Origin: Asterionellopsis glacialis
Taxonomy: Eukaryota; Bacillariophyta; Plagiogrammaphyceae; Rhaphoneidales; Asterionellopsidaceae
Direction: 5' to 3'
Assembly (NCBI GenBank): GCA_014885115.2
Contig: WKLE02001831.1
Coordinates: 6,941 to 17,889 of the forward strand
Length of the DNA: 10,949 nt
Part shown: in pieces, positions 1 through 8,700 of the stretch
Position numbering within the stretch: position 1 is the stretch's first letter
How the letters are laid out: every line of letters starts with the position of its first letter
Made by a program: the position numbers and the translations under genes
Notes under the pieces: generated by a model
What the model was told of the DNA's origin: nothing
Databases searched by the model: none
The model's input: only the letters and a program-made list of their open reading frames with translations

Positions 1-559
1 CAACAACAACAAAAGCAACAGGGAGACCCCAATACGGCACGTGCAGTTGGTCCCCACTGGTCTTCCGTACCTTATCTACCGGTCATGACAGAGACAGAAG
101 CCTCTTGTGATCATCAAGGGACACCAATTCACAGATGTTTATTTCGAAAGTAAAGGAAGGACTGGAATAAAGTGTTCTACGGTTAACTGCGATCGAGTGT
201 CTCGCTGGTAGAGTTGCAGATGTTCCGACAAATGATGTTAATGGAAGAAGGTACTGCAACCCTAAATGCCTTGGAAGGTGCAATCTTTGAACTTTACCAA
301 GAAAACCATTTCGATTTAATCCTTTGCTGTGTGGAAAGGAGACAGTCAACTCCGTCTCATACCAGCTTTTTACAATGGGATCCCTGGGAAATTCTTGGAT
401 TTTCCATCCAGTAAATTGATTGAAAGGTTCAACACTACGTCTATTCAGTCTTGTCGTATCCCAAAAAATTGCCTATAGGTGTACCCTGTTGCTCTGGTAA
501 CAAATGATACGTACGCAGGCTTGAGAGAAGGATGTGAACTTGTTGGAGATGGAAAGTGA
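1..559 (+). CDS. 3' end of an unrecognised multi-exon gene (partial; in-frame TGA)
   Basis: I do not recognise this protein. Frame 1 is open from the window edge to base 149 (starts QQQQKQQGDPN, ends HRCLFR). It joins by a GT-AG intron (150-211) to an exon at 212-410, starting VADVPTNDVNGRR and ending MGSLGNSWIFHP. A second intron (411-478) leads to 479-559, starting VYPVALVTNDTYAGLREG and ending at TGA 557-559. Both junctions keep frame (149+199 coding bases divide by 3), which argues against chance. The segment is Cys-rich in the middle (YCNPKCLGRC), suggesting an extracellular or luminal protein. Oddity: TGA at 288-290 lies in frame inside the middle exon. Removing a 51-bp GTACTG...AAG segment (251-301) would skip it in frame. 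Otherwise the gene is broken or the base is a sequencing error. The frame after TGA 557-559 stays open to 898, so the true 3' end is uncertain. Confidence 0.4.
150..211 (+). other. putative intron of the left-edge gene
   Basis: 62 bp from GTAAAG to a TAG acceptor. It joins CGAAA to AGTTGCA, completing a Lys codon and continuing as VADVPTND. Short for an intron but in phase. Confidence 0.4.
411..478 (+). other. putative intron of the left-edge gene
   Basis: 68 bp from GTAAAT to CCTATAG, phase 0. It joins ...SWIFHP to VYPVALV. The donor and acceptor are good matches to the other introns in this window. Confidence 0.45.
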
Positions 560-852
560 TGTTGTCAATTATTTTTCTGGAAAGTTATTTTTCAACCCTT
601 TGTCTTAGTTGCTAATGAGAGTGAAAATTCTCTCGCCGAGCCGAAGAGAAATGCTAACTCCTCCCCGGTCAATTTTTTGGGCTTCTACTGCTTATTCAGT
701 ATTGCGATAGTACCCTACTGGTACCTCCTGCCGACCACTGTCGTGCATTGTGGGTTACATGCCATTCAATCACCAACAAAGCTTCAAGTTAACTTTTCAA
801 CGAATATTCATTATGTTTTCACTCAAAGTTTCCAATTACTTTATCAACAATA
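560..852. other. intergenic or 3' region without a firm gene
   Basis: No recognisable gene. The plus-strand frame of the preceding exon stays open from 560 to a stop at 896-898 (about 112 codons). It includes a Ser/Asn/Glu-rich stretch (ANESENSLAEPKRNANSS) and then a hydrophobic stretch (GFYCLFSIAIVPYWYLL). A pyrimidine-rich acceptor-like site (CCCTTTGTCTTAG) ends at 608. This may be 3' UTR or an undetected further exon; I cannot decide from sequence alone. Confidence 0.3.
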
Positions 853-1404
853 TTATGGTTGTGAAGTGACGACTGTCAGGGGGTGCAAAAATGCCTGAAA
901 CTCAAGTTGGCGTCCTTCTGGATCTACAGCAAAAAATTGATAAATTTGATATCGTTCGTTCAAACGCGGTGGTTTATCGGCAATATCTTTCAGTTGATCA
1001 TACATCTCATCGACTTGTCCTTTGGAGGGGCACACAAAGGTATACATACCAGATAAATCAGGACATTCAATAGTTTGGTGAAAACCTAAAAGCATGTTTC
1101 CATGTGCGAGGATGCTAATATTTGGTTGCTCTAGCCAAGCTGACATTCCAACCCTGTTCTTGTAGAATTGGACAAGTGATTTTCTGTCGGTGGATTTTAA
1201 AAAAACAATACCTCCATACATCTGACCAACTTCTTCTCCGACCGCAGCAGCCGCCATACTTTTAACAGAATTTGTTTCCTTTCGTTGCACAAACGAGGCG
1301 CCAATTGATATCGGGAGTAATGATACTAGTAAGGGTAAAAGGAGGATTTTCATAAAGAAATAAGACGTTGTTTTAGATTGGTGAAGATGTATGCCTGCTC
1401 TCAT
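853..1404 (-). CDS. VOC-superfamily (glyoxalase/dioxygenase fold) protein with N-terminal leader
   Basis: Intronless frame of 183 residues. Residues ~62-176 form a single VOC module: GGIVFLKSTD as first strand, FYKNRVGM (80-87) as the usual FYxxxLGM helix end, ILAHGNMLLGF (98-108), and a closing DPEGRQLEF (161-169) with the Glu that is commonly a metal ligand at 168. The usual first-strand His/Gln ligand is not obvious, so glyoxalase I activity should not be assumed; substrate unknown. The N-terminus is hydrophobic (KILLLPLLVSLLPISIGA, 19-36) followed by SFVQR, similar to the diatom ASAFAP-type plastid-import motif, so ER or plastid entry is likely. Met18 (base 1353) sits directly before the hydrophobic core and is an equally good start, giving 166 residues. 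It is head-to-head with the Rid gene at 1888. The fold is confident, the function is not. Confidence 0.82.
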   Translation of the reverse strand: MRAGIHLHQSKTTSYFFMKILLLPLLVSLLPISIGASFVQRKETNSVKSMAAAAVGEEVGQMYGGIVFLKSTDRKSLVQFYKNRVGMSAWLEQPNISILAHGNMLLGFHQTIECPDLSGMYTFVCPSKGQVDEMYDQLKDIADKPPRLNERYQIYQFFAVDPEGRQLEFQAFLHPLTVVTSQP

Positions 1405-1454
1405 TCTGACCTCGTAGACTAGTACAACCGGTATTCATACCGCTAACTTGACCC

Positions 1455-1483
1455 AGGACGAGTCCTAAGTTAGGACTCGTCCT
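1455..1483. repeat. 29-bp perfect palindrome made of two AGGACnnGTCCT units
   Basis: The arms AGGACGAGTCCTAA (1455-1468) and TTAGGACTCGTCCT (1470-1483) are exact reverse complements around one G. Each half also contains its own palindrome, AGGAC-GA-GTCCT and AGGAC-TC-GTCCT, 17 bp apart. It lies 51 bp upstream of the first VOC ATG, so a dimeric or tetrameric regulator site is plausible. A further AGGAC half-site is at 1526-1530. Confidence 0.85.
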
Positions 1484-1592
1484 ACTTTTCGCACGGGTAC
1501 TGTATTCTCTATGGAAAGATTTTTTAGGACCTACATTCACTTTTGGTGAGTATCTTTTCGGTCCACCTGTAGAAATTGGACAGATCCTACCT

Positions 1593-1609
1593 GGTACAGA
1601 GAGTGTACC
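1593..1609. repeat. short inverted repeat GGTACA/TGTACC
   Basis: 6-bp exact arms (1593-1598, 1604-1609) around GAGAG. Weak alone, but it shares the GGTAC core with the 1714-1743 repeat. Confidence 0.4.
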
Positions 1610-1713
1610 TGCCCGGAGATACGCAACGTGTCGTAATACTAAATGCCTGGTAGTAGGTTCCTCTGGATGAAACCTGGCTCAGAACGATCAAGCTTCACGT
1701 ATAATTCTTAGGG

Positions 1714-1743
1714 ACTACGGTACCAGGCACCAGGTACCGTAGT
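1714..1743. repeat. inverted repeat ACTACGGTACC / GGTACCGTAGT
   Basis: Exact 11-bp arms (1714-1724, 1733-1743) around an 8-bp spacer. The 10-mer GGTACCGTAG of the right arm recurs at 10659-10668, upstream of the CHD gene, so it may be a motif used at more than one promoter. Confidence 0.75.
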
Positions 1744-1748
1744 TAGTT

Positions 1749-1760
1749 AGCCAGCTGGCT
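1749..1760. repeat. 12-bp perfect palindrome AGCCAGCTGGCT
   Basis: Self-complementary across all 12 bases. The centre CAGCTG is an E-box form. It overlaps the second CTGGCTCAG direct repeat. Confidence 0.6.
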
Positions 1761-1797
1761 CAGGATGATCTGAGATCCCAACATTTCACTCTGATGG

Positions 1798-1848
1798 ACT
1801 TTCAACTTGTGTTGACATTAGAAGTAGACACTTTCAAACTTGTAGACA
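1798..1848 (+). repeat. tandem-spaced direct repeats ACTTTCAA(A)CTTGT
   Basis: ACTTTCAACTTGTGTTGACA (1798-1817) and ACTTTCAAACTTGTAGACA (1830-1848), start-to-start 32 bp, just upstream of the Rid start codon at 1888. GTAGACAC also occurs twice (1824-1831, 1842-1849). Confidence 0.55.
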
Positions 1849-1887
1849 CACCAGTACATCTTCGGATCCTAACATTGGACAAGTGCC

Positions 1888-2464
1888 ATGTATGCTCGCA
1901 ATTTCCGTAGCCTTGGTAGCAGCTTGCTTACACATGTTCAGAAAACATCTGGTCACCGTTTCTCATCGATTACACGAATTGGCGTTGACGATCCTAGAAT
2001 GAGTAAAGTTGTTGTTCATAATGGAACGGTTTACCTGAGCGGGCTAGTTGATGCGACTCTACCTGATGGTGCGTCATGCGTCACGAGTATTGTTATGATT
2101 CCTTGATGGAAATAATCTTCCATTCTCGTTACGTTTCTGTTTCTTGATTTGAAAAAATGAATGGCTCATGTATTTTCTTGGCTTTTACATCACACTACTG
2201 CATTTTTCAACAGTGGAAGGGCAAACAAAGGTTGTTTTAGCTCAGGTAGATGATTTACTTACAGAGGCAGGTACCTCGAAGTCTAATCTTTTGACAGCAT
2301 CTATTTGGTTGAAAGATATCGATCGTGATTTTAAAGCATTCAATTCAGTTTGGTGCGATTGGGTGGATCCAGAAAACAAACCTGTGCGTGCGACTGTCCA
2401 GTCGCCTATGGCAACTCCGCGTATTCTTGTTGAAATCCAGGTAACGGCTGCTACAGTCGAGTAG
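1888..2464 (+). CDS. Rid/YjgF/UK114-family protein (reactive enamine/imine deaminase), likely mitochondrial
   Basis: Two exons, 1888-2068 and 2214-2464, joined in phase 1 (GATG|TGGAAG), give 143 residues, typical for a Rid domain plus a leader. Known family role: hydrolysis of reactive enamine/imine intermediates such as 2-aminoacrylate released by PLP enzymes; Rid proteins form trimers with active sites between subunits. Visible family blocks: RMSKVVVHNGTVYLSG (37-52), VEGQTKVVLAQVDDLL (61-76), IWLKDIDRDFKAFNSVW (91-107), and PVRATVQ (117-123), where Arg119 aligns with the catalytic Arg of RidA, then ILVEIQVTAA (131-140). Residues 1-30 contain Arg, Lys, His and Ser but no acidic residue (MYARNFRSLGSS...), fitting a mitochondrial presequence. 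It diverges from the VOC gene and converges on the CHD gene 249 bp away. Family confident; substrate and Rid subgroup are not. Confidence 0.92.
2069..2213 (+). other. intron of the Rid gene
   Basis: 145 bp, donor GTGCGT, acceptor TTTTTCAACAG. Removing it restores the conserved ...DVEGQTKVVL block. Reading through instead reaches a stop at 2104-2106. Confidence 0.88.
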
Positions 2465-2713
2465 GCGCTCAAGGATTTGAAAGTTTTGTATCCCATTCTT
2501 TTGGAATTCAGGAAGTCTTGTATATATCATAAATCCTTGGTCGTGTGGTATTAATCTATAATATTAGATAGTCACGAGCGTGTACAGTACCGTTTACTAG
2601 TCATCGTCTTCCTCTGTGGTTCTTCACTTATAATCCCACAGCTGAAAGGATGGAACACAGATATGAGTAATACTGTATGTTTGTAAACTGTTGAGAAATT
2701 CTATCTATGCTTA
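2465..2713. other. convergent intergenic gap
   Basis: 249 bp of AT-rich sequence between the 3' ends of the Rid gene (plus) and the CHD gene (minus). It presumably holds both 3' UTRs and polyadenylation sites. No clear AATAAA on either strand and no strong hairpin were seen. Confidence 0.5.
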
Positions 2714-5700
2714 TCAATTAGTTGGTCTTTGTTCCTTGTCGGAATTACCATCAACAACCTCGTCTGCTGTTTTCGAAGTACTCGAAGATACAAGATCGAT
2801 ACATTTCCCCCCAGCCTCGTCAGAGTCAGATAAAACAATCACTTCATTACGCGCTGGTTGCGATTTAGCAAAGTAAGCCTGAATTGCTGCCTGTACACCG
2901 CTGCTTCCTGACGAGGCTTCACCGACGAGATTTGCCATACATGCTAGGCCATTATTATTTGAAGGGCGATTTCGACGCTCGACTACCATTCTAATACTCC
3001 TTTGTGTATCATCAATATCGTTGAGTTCTCGAGCTAACTGATTGACCCGATCCTGTGCAGCAGACCTAGTGAAACTTGCCTTCTCTTGCGATATGGTTTC
3101 TTCGCTACCGTCTTTTTGTTGCAAATGTTGGTGGAATTCTGATTTCTGCTCAACCATTTCATCAAATCCACTGAAACCGTATTCCAATAATCCAGACAGT
3201 AATTCGTGGTCCAACAAAGTTGAATCATCCCCAGAATCATCTTTCGTTTCACTCCACCATGACGGTCGACCCTGCCATATATCTTCTCCTGCTGGCAAAT
3301 TTTTCAAAGCTTTCCCCACAAGCTCTTCGACTTCCACGTCAGTGTATTTCAAAAATATGGACCTGGTTCTTGTTTGCTGTGCTATTTGTGAATAAACCAA
3401 ACGGCATGCTTTTTTATCCAGAATTGCCGAGACATGGAATTCTTCCTTTCCGCCACGTCTTGGAAGATCTTCAATGAAGTCGGCTGCTGTGTGCGCAAGA
3501 ACTTTTCCGGTGCCATCTAAAACATCCAAAGACTCCCCCCAGCGTGCCAGTTCCTTGTTAGTCCATAAAAGGACCTTGTTTCCCAGTCCACTCTTCTTCG
3601 ATCCCCCTCCTCTTTTCGTTTCAATGGATCCCATCCGTCTTCGAAGACATTCCAACACCATGATGCATTTCTTGGCAAGCTTCTCAGGGTCATCGTGGTA
3701 ATCAAGTGCTTTTTCCAACGCGTTTCTTTTGATCTTCTCGTCAAGTTCACAGATGGCTATCTTTTCTCTGACCTTACCAACTTCCGGGGTGTCTTTGCCA
3801 TTACTAGCAACTAGCTTATCTTGGAGCAGTTTCTGTCGTTCTTTCAACTTCGATCGGGCCGTTATGTGCCAAACCTCCGCAGCACTCTTAACTACTAGTC
3901 CCATCCCAAACCATGTTATTGCGTACTGACATCCAGGTCCTTGTTTCTCTGGATCAACATCACCGCAAAAAATTAGGTCTTCCCAATTTGCGGTCCACAC
4001 AGGAAGACCTTGAGAGCAAACAACGCTGAGAAGCAGAGTCTCGATCGCTGTGAGCCTCATGAGTGTTTGGTCATCGATTTCGTTGAACTTCTTAGGAGTG
4101 CCATTGTTTTGTGCACGAAACATTCCACGACTAATCGCCCGATCACCAGATGCATTTTTATCCTTGTCTTTCTTCTTTTCACTACTATCGCTCTTCCTTT
4201 TTTTGCGTGGAGGAGGCTTCTCGCTAATACTCAATGTCGTGAGTGGTTTCTTCTTCTCGGAAGGAAAAAGTTCTTCTGATAAATCATTTTTAGAGGGTAC
4301 TGGCGGAATACCAAGCATAACTCTCAAAACGTTTTTCGTGGGGCGAGATGCAGCCTTTATGTGTCGGCTAACTTCTTCAATGTGCTCTCCGATCTTTTTC
4401 ATTTCGTCACGAAAACTTCGCGCAGGGTCATTGCTACTATCACTAGTTGAGTCCTCTATTAATCCATTTATCGAATCAAACCGCCGCCGCGCTTCTTGGC
4501 TGGCATAAGCGCACACCTTTCGGCACATGTTGGTGGAAGATCCTTTCTTGGCAACGAAAGAAGCTTTCAATAATCCTCGAAGCATTTCGGCAAGAAGAAT
4601 GTTACAGTGATCACCTTGGTTGAGAACGGAGTATTTATGTGTGATTGGTGTTTGGGGTTCTGGTTTCTCGCTAGCACACCCTGCTCCTGCAGGTTTCAAA
4701 GACACTGCCGTCAAAGATGAAACTGAACGGGACAAAACTGTCTTTGCCCGTTTCAGAAGGTCTTTCTTCGTTGGAAGCTCAGCCAGCTCCTCTGCTTTCT
4801 CTTCTTCGTCATTTTCGTCAGCTTGATCTACACATGCACCTTCTTCTGCCTGCTTCAGGAGTGCATCATCGACGATCCAAGTTATCGTGTCGGGGTCTTC
4901 GCCTTCGTTCTGCTGTTGTATTAGCCCGTACGCTTTTATAACTAAATTTTGGTTGAAGCCTTTTAGTTCTTGAATCATGTCGTACTCTGCACTAAAGAAC
5001 GTTGCAGCCCGATTCGCGGTATCCCGCAAGAGTTTTGAACTCAATTCCTTTCTCCGCAATTCTGCTTCCGATATGGGTTCGGCAGTACTTTTTGCAACTT
5101 CATTTTGGATTCCATCATCAAACGGTGCCCCCCATTTGATTGAGCTATCGTTTGTGATGGATCGACAACTGACATCATGTTCGATCCAGCCATGCTTTGC
5201 AATTGCAGCAACAAGTACAGCATCATGCCGTGGAGTCCAAGAAGGATGCGGCAGCGCTGTTCTCTTATCGACATGTAGATGTCTAGCCAATTGATCATGA
5301 AAGTCTTCCCCTTCATTGGCCTTGCATCGTTTTACAAGAGTGTTTGCAGCATGTAGTGCAGAGCAAGCTCCCAAAACCTTTCGTGAAAGATGGATTCTCC
5401 GGTTTGATTTGTTTCTATCAACCATCAATTGAAGAGGTGCATAGAGTTTCAAGAACAACACTAAAGTATCACGACACATTGGATCAAGAGTTGCTCTGGC
5501 AGCCTCTGCCAATTGAGCATGTTGGTGCTCCTTTGCTACGGCAGCAGAGTTGGCAAGCACCTGATCGACTACAGTTGAAAGTTCCGTATGAATTCCAGGA
5601 ACAGCAGCAAGCACTGCTTGCGGAGAACGATACTATAAAGATAGCCAATGGAATGGGATAGCGATTGTATGTGTGAGAAAAATCGATTGCGCACTCGATG

Positions 5701-8700
5701 TCCTGAAGTCTTTCGTGGTAAGCTTACCTGTCTCTTCTCGTAAAAGTAGTGAGTCTGTCCAGCGTATTTGCCCTCCACAACTGTTCGAGATGTCCAACCA
5801 CGAGTCTTGAGTTGTTGCCAAAGGTTTTGGGTAAACGTGGACAACAACCCTTCTTCCGCCTTTGTCCGTAACGGTTTCTTGTTTTCGCCGCTCATAGCAT
5901 GCTGAAACACTTCATCGGAACGAGATTCGTTCGATTTTGAATATTCCTTGGCGTCCTGTACAAGCTGGGATGTCCACGAAGAATTGGCCGCCCATAACTT
6001 CAGAAAGGCTCCTCGTTTCGCTGCAAGTATTTCTAAAGTTTCTTCGTTTTTCTTTCCTTTAGTGGACGCCCCAAGAACTCCCCCCTTACTGGGAGAGGGA
6101 GGAGGCGTTGCCTTACCTTCCGACTCCCGCCTCTTTTCGGCCGCACGTTCGGCTCTTTTCATGGCACCTAAAGCATCTTCCTCGGCAGAGTCGCGAAGAA
6201 CCACAAATATCAGTGACCAACACATACGCTTGATCTATAATTTCAAGAAGATGCAACCATCTGTTAGTTTCGACTTCAAAACATTTCAAAATAGCTGCGG
6301 ATTTCAGATTTTTGTTTTCTCACCTCTTCAATGCTGTACTGTCCTTCTCTCGATATGTCCAATTTCTTGGAGAATACATCCCATTCGAGATTCCCATACC
6401 CATACATTTGAAGTGCCTTGAAAACTTTTTCAACATCTGCCTTTTCCCACTCTGTGGGACCTGTTCCTCCCCATCGGCTCTTCTCTTTCTTCTTCCTGAT
6501 TCTCTTGGTTCGTCCAATTTTACCGCCTTCGTTTTCTGCTGAGGTGTCCGCAACTAGATCCTCGTCGTCGTCATCCCAGTTATCTGATTCAGAATCGGAT
6601 TCGTTCGAGGATGAGGATGACTCGCTATCACTTCCACCACTTCCGAGTGTACCGGTGAGCCTTCTATCGTAGTCTCTCTCAGAATAGTTTGCTTGAGTAC
6701 GTTTGCGCTTTTTGCCGGCTAGGTCGGTGGAATCATCTTCTACCTTCCCTTCTCCAACCATCTTTTTCCAAAACTCGGGGTCATCGATGTCGACATCTTC
6801 GTTACCTGACTTTTTAGTACCTCCGTCTGGAGTTTTTGGAGCTTTGAAACTTGCCTTTGAGAAGGTTCCCCCGGCTGCACTACTCTTGCTACCGGTATTT
6901 TCGTGAACCACGGTTTTACTCCGTCTTTCAAGGATAGAGTCAATGTCCTGCTGGACAAATTCGTTGGATTCTGCATCAGCTGCGCCAGATTTTTCTTCGT
7001 TGAAAATGTCGTAGGCCCCATGTCGTAAAAGTCGTTCCACTTCTTCTTTTGTCATGGCACCCTGAAAGAGCAAATACGAAAGTCGGCAGATGATTTAGCA
7101 AAAATTAAGTTTGATGTGGAGTATTACTCGAAAAGCACTCTTACCTCCCCGTCACCAGAATCTCCTTTTTCAAAACCCTGAAGGACAGCTTGATCCAGAC
7201 CCATTTTCAATGAACTCATATGAAACATCTGCATCTCGTAAGTTTTACGAGATAACAAGCGGTATACCTTGACGTTTTTCGTTTGGCCAATCCTATGGCA
7301 ACGTGCCTGGGCTTGGAGATCGTTCTGAGGATTCCAGTCCGAATCAAAAATGATACATGTATCGGCAGCTGTCAAGTTGATACCTATAATAAAACATTTA
7401 AAAAAATCAGTAATTCTGTTCGATACAAGTAATCTTCCAGATAAAAAGATGAAGACAACACTTACCAACACCGCCGGCTCGAGTTGATAGAAGCATGATG
7501 AAAGGTTGCTCTCTGTCACTTTCCGTATTCTTTGACTGAAATCTGTCGATTGCCATCTGGCGCTTACTGCCAGTGATGGAACCGTCAATTCGTTCGTGCT
7601 TGAACTTTCGAGCATGCAAATAGTCTTCAAGAATGTCAAGCATAATTTTAAACTGACTAAATATCAAGATGCGGTGGCCATTTTCCTTCAGTTTCGGAAG
7701 AAGTTTGTCCAAAAGGACAAGTTTGCCTGATGACTTTACGAGAAAATCACCTTCCAATAATTTGGAGCCAGATTTCTTCTCTTGGTTCCGTATCTCTTCC
7801 TCCACACCATTAAGCAAGAAAGGATGGTTGCAACACTTTCGCAACTGCATCGCGAGATTATTTATGCTTGGTCCGTCCAAAGCCTTCTTTTTGTTTCGGT
7901 GTAAAAATTGAACGTTCTTTTCATAGAGTGCACGATAGTACTGTTTCTGTGGAATCGTAAGTTCTACCTCAATCAGTGTTTCCTCCTTCGGGGGGACACT
8001 CTTTTCAACATCCTCCTTGAGTCGACGGAGGATGTAAGGACGGATTCCTTCGTGGAGCTCGTCGATTCTTTCCTTACTTTTAATATCTCCATATCTTTCC
8101 AGAAAGTCATCCATGTCTTCAAACGCCGCCTCATCTACAATATTCATGAGCGTCCACAGCTCAGTCATGTTATTTTGAATGGGAGTACCAGTTAAAAGCA
8201 GCTTCTGTTTGAAAGTGAATCTGCTGTCACGTAGATTGTTCGCAAGTTTGGAAGCATGATTTTTTAAACGATGGGCTTCGTCCACAACAAGAATGTCCCA
8301 TTCGATCGCAGTAAGTTCCGAGAAATCATCAGTCACAAGCATTTCAGGGGTCGTAATGACAACATCCACCATCCAAAAAGCTTCCGGTTTCTTCTTACTC
8401 CTCTTTCTATTCCACGGCGGGAGACACTTACGGAGATAGCTCTGATTGAATGCAACTCCATTTTTAGGTCTATCTACCTCGTAAGCCATTTCGAACTCCC
8501 GAGTGACCTCCCGATTCTTGGCACTGCCATGGTAGACAATGGTGTTAAGCTTCGTCCAGGATGTGAATTCTCGGTGCCAATGGGGCACAGTCGATAGCGG
8601 AGCAACAATGAGGAAGGGACCGCGTTGTTTAAGCGTCGTGGCAACGTGATTGACGTAAACAGCAGTCTGAATAGTTTTTCCCAATCCCATTTCATCGGCA

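Larger units (their letters stand above)
1674..1770 (+). repeat. pair of direct repeats CTGGCTCAGRAYGATC
   Basis: The copies at 1674-1689 and 1755-1770 match at 14 of 16 positions and flank the inverted repeat at 1714-1743. They could be paired factor sites upstream of the Rid gene or remnants of a local duplication. Confidence 0.55.
1405..1887. promoter_or_regulatory. divergent intergenic/promoter region between the VOC and Rid genes
   Basis: 483 bp with no convincing coding frame. It is unusually dense in short exact symmetry: a 29-bp double palindrome (1455-1483), a small hairpin (1593-1609), an 11-bp-arm inverted repeat (1714-1743), a 12-bp perfect palindrome (1749-1760) and two pairs of direct repeats (1674-1689/1755-1770 and 1798-1817/1830-1848). 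Its position between two diverging genes makes a shared promoter the natural reading. No TATA box or known factor site was recognised. Confidence 0.6.

Noticed and set aside
83..349. 88-codon minus-strand open frame at the left edge
   Set aside because: The plus-strand exon series through the same bases joins in consistent phase and reads more like protein; this frame has no recognisable motif.
187..414. plus-strand open frame reading ELQMFRQMMLMEEGT...
   Set aside because: It looks protein-like, but only the neighbouring frame joins in phase with good splice sites on both sides.
1405..1887. transposon ends or MITE in the palindrome-rich intergenic region
   Set aside because: The inverted repeats are local and differ from one another; no paired terminal repeats with target-site duplication were found.
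3042..3395. 117-codon plus-strand open frame
   Set aside because: Antisense shadow of the CHD last exon, with no recognisable motif.
4050..4508. 152-codon plus-strand open frame, hydrophobic and Ser/Phe-rich
   Set aside because: It is the antisense of the Lys/Glu/Ser-rich part of the CHD last exon; its composition is the mirror of that sequence and no domain is seen.
7407..7465. extension of the CHD ATPase exon past motif V ([10 protein letters not shown]...)
   Set aside because: This is intron read-through; splicing at GTAAGT restores the conserved motif V sequence.
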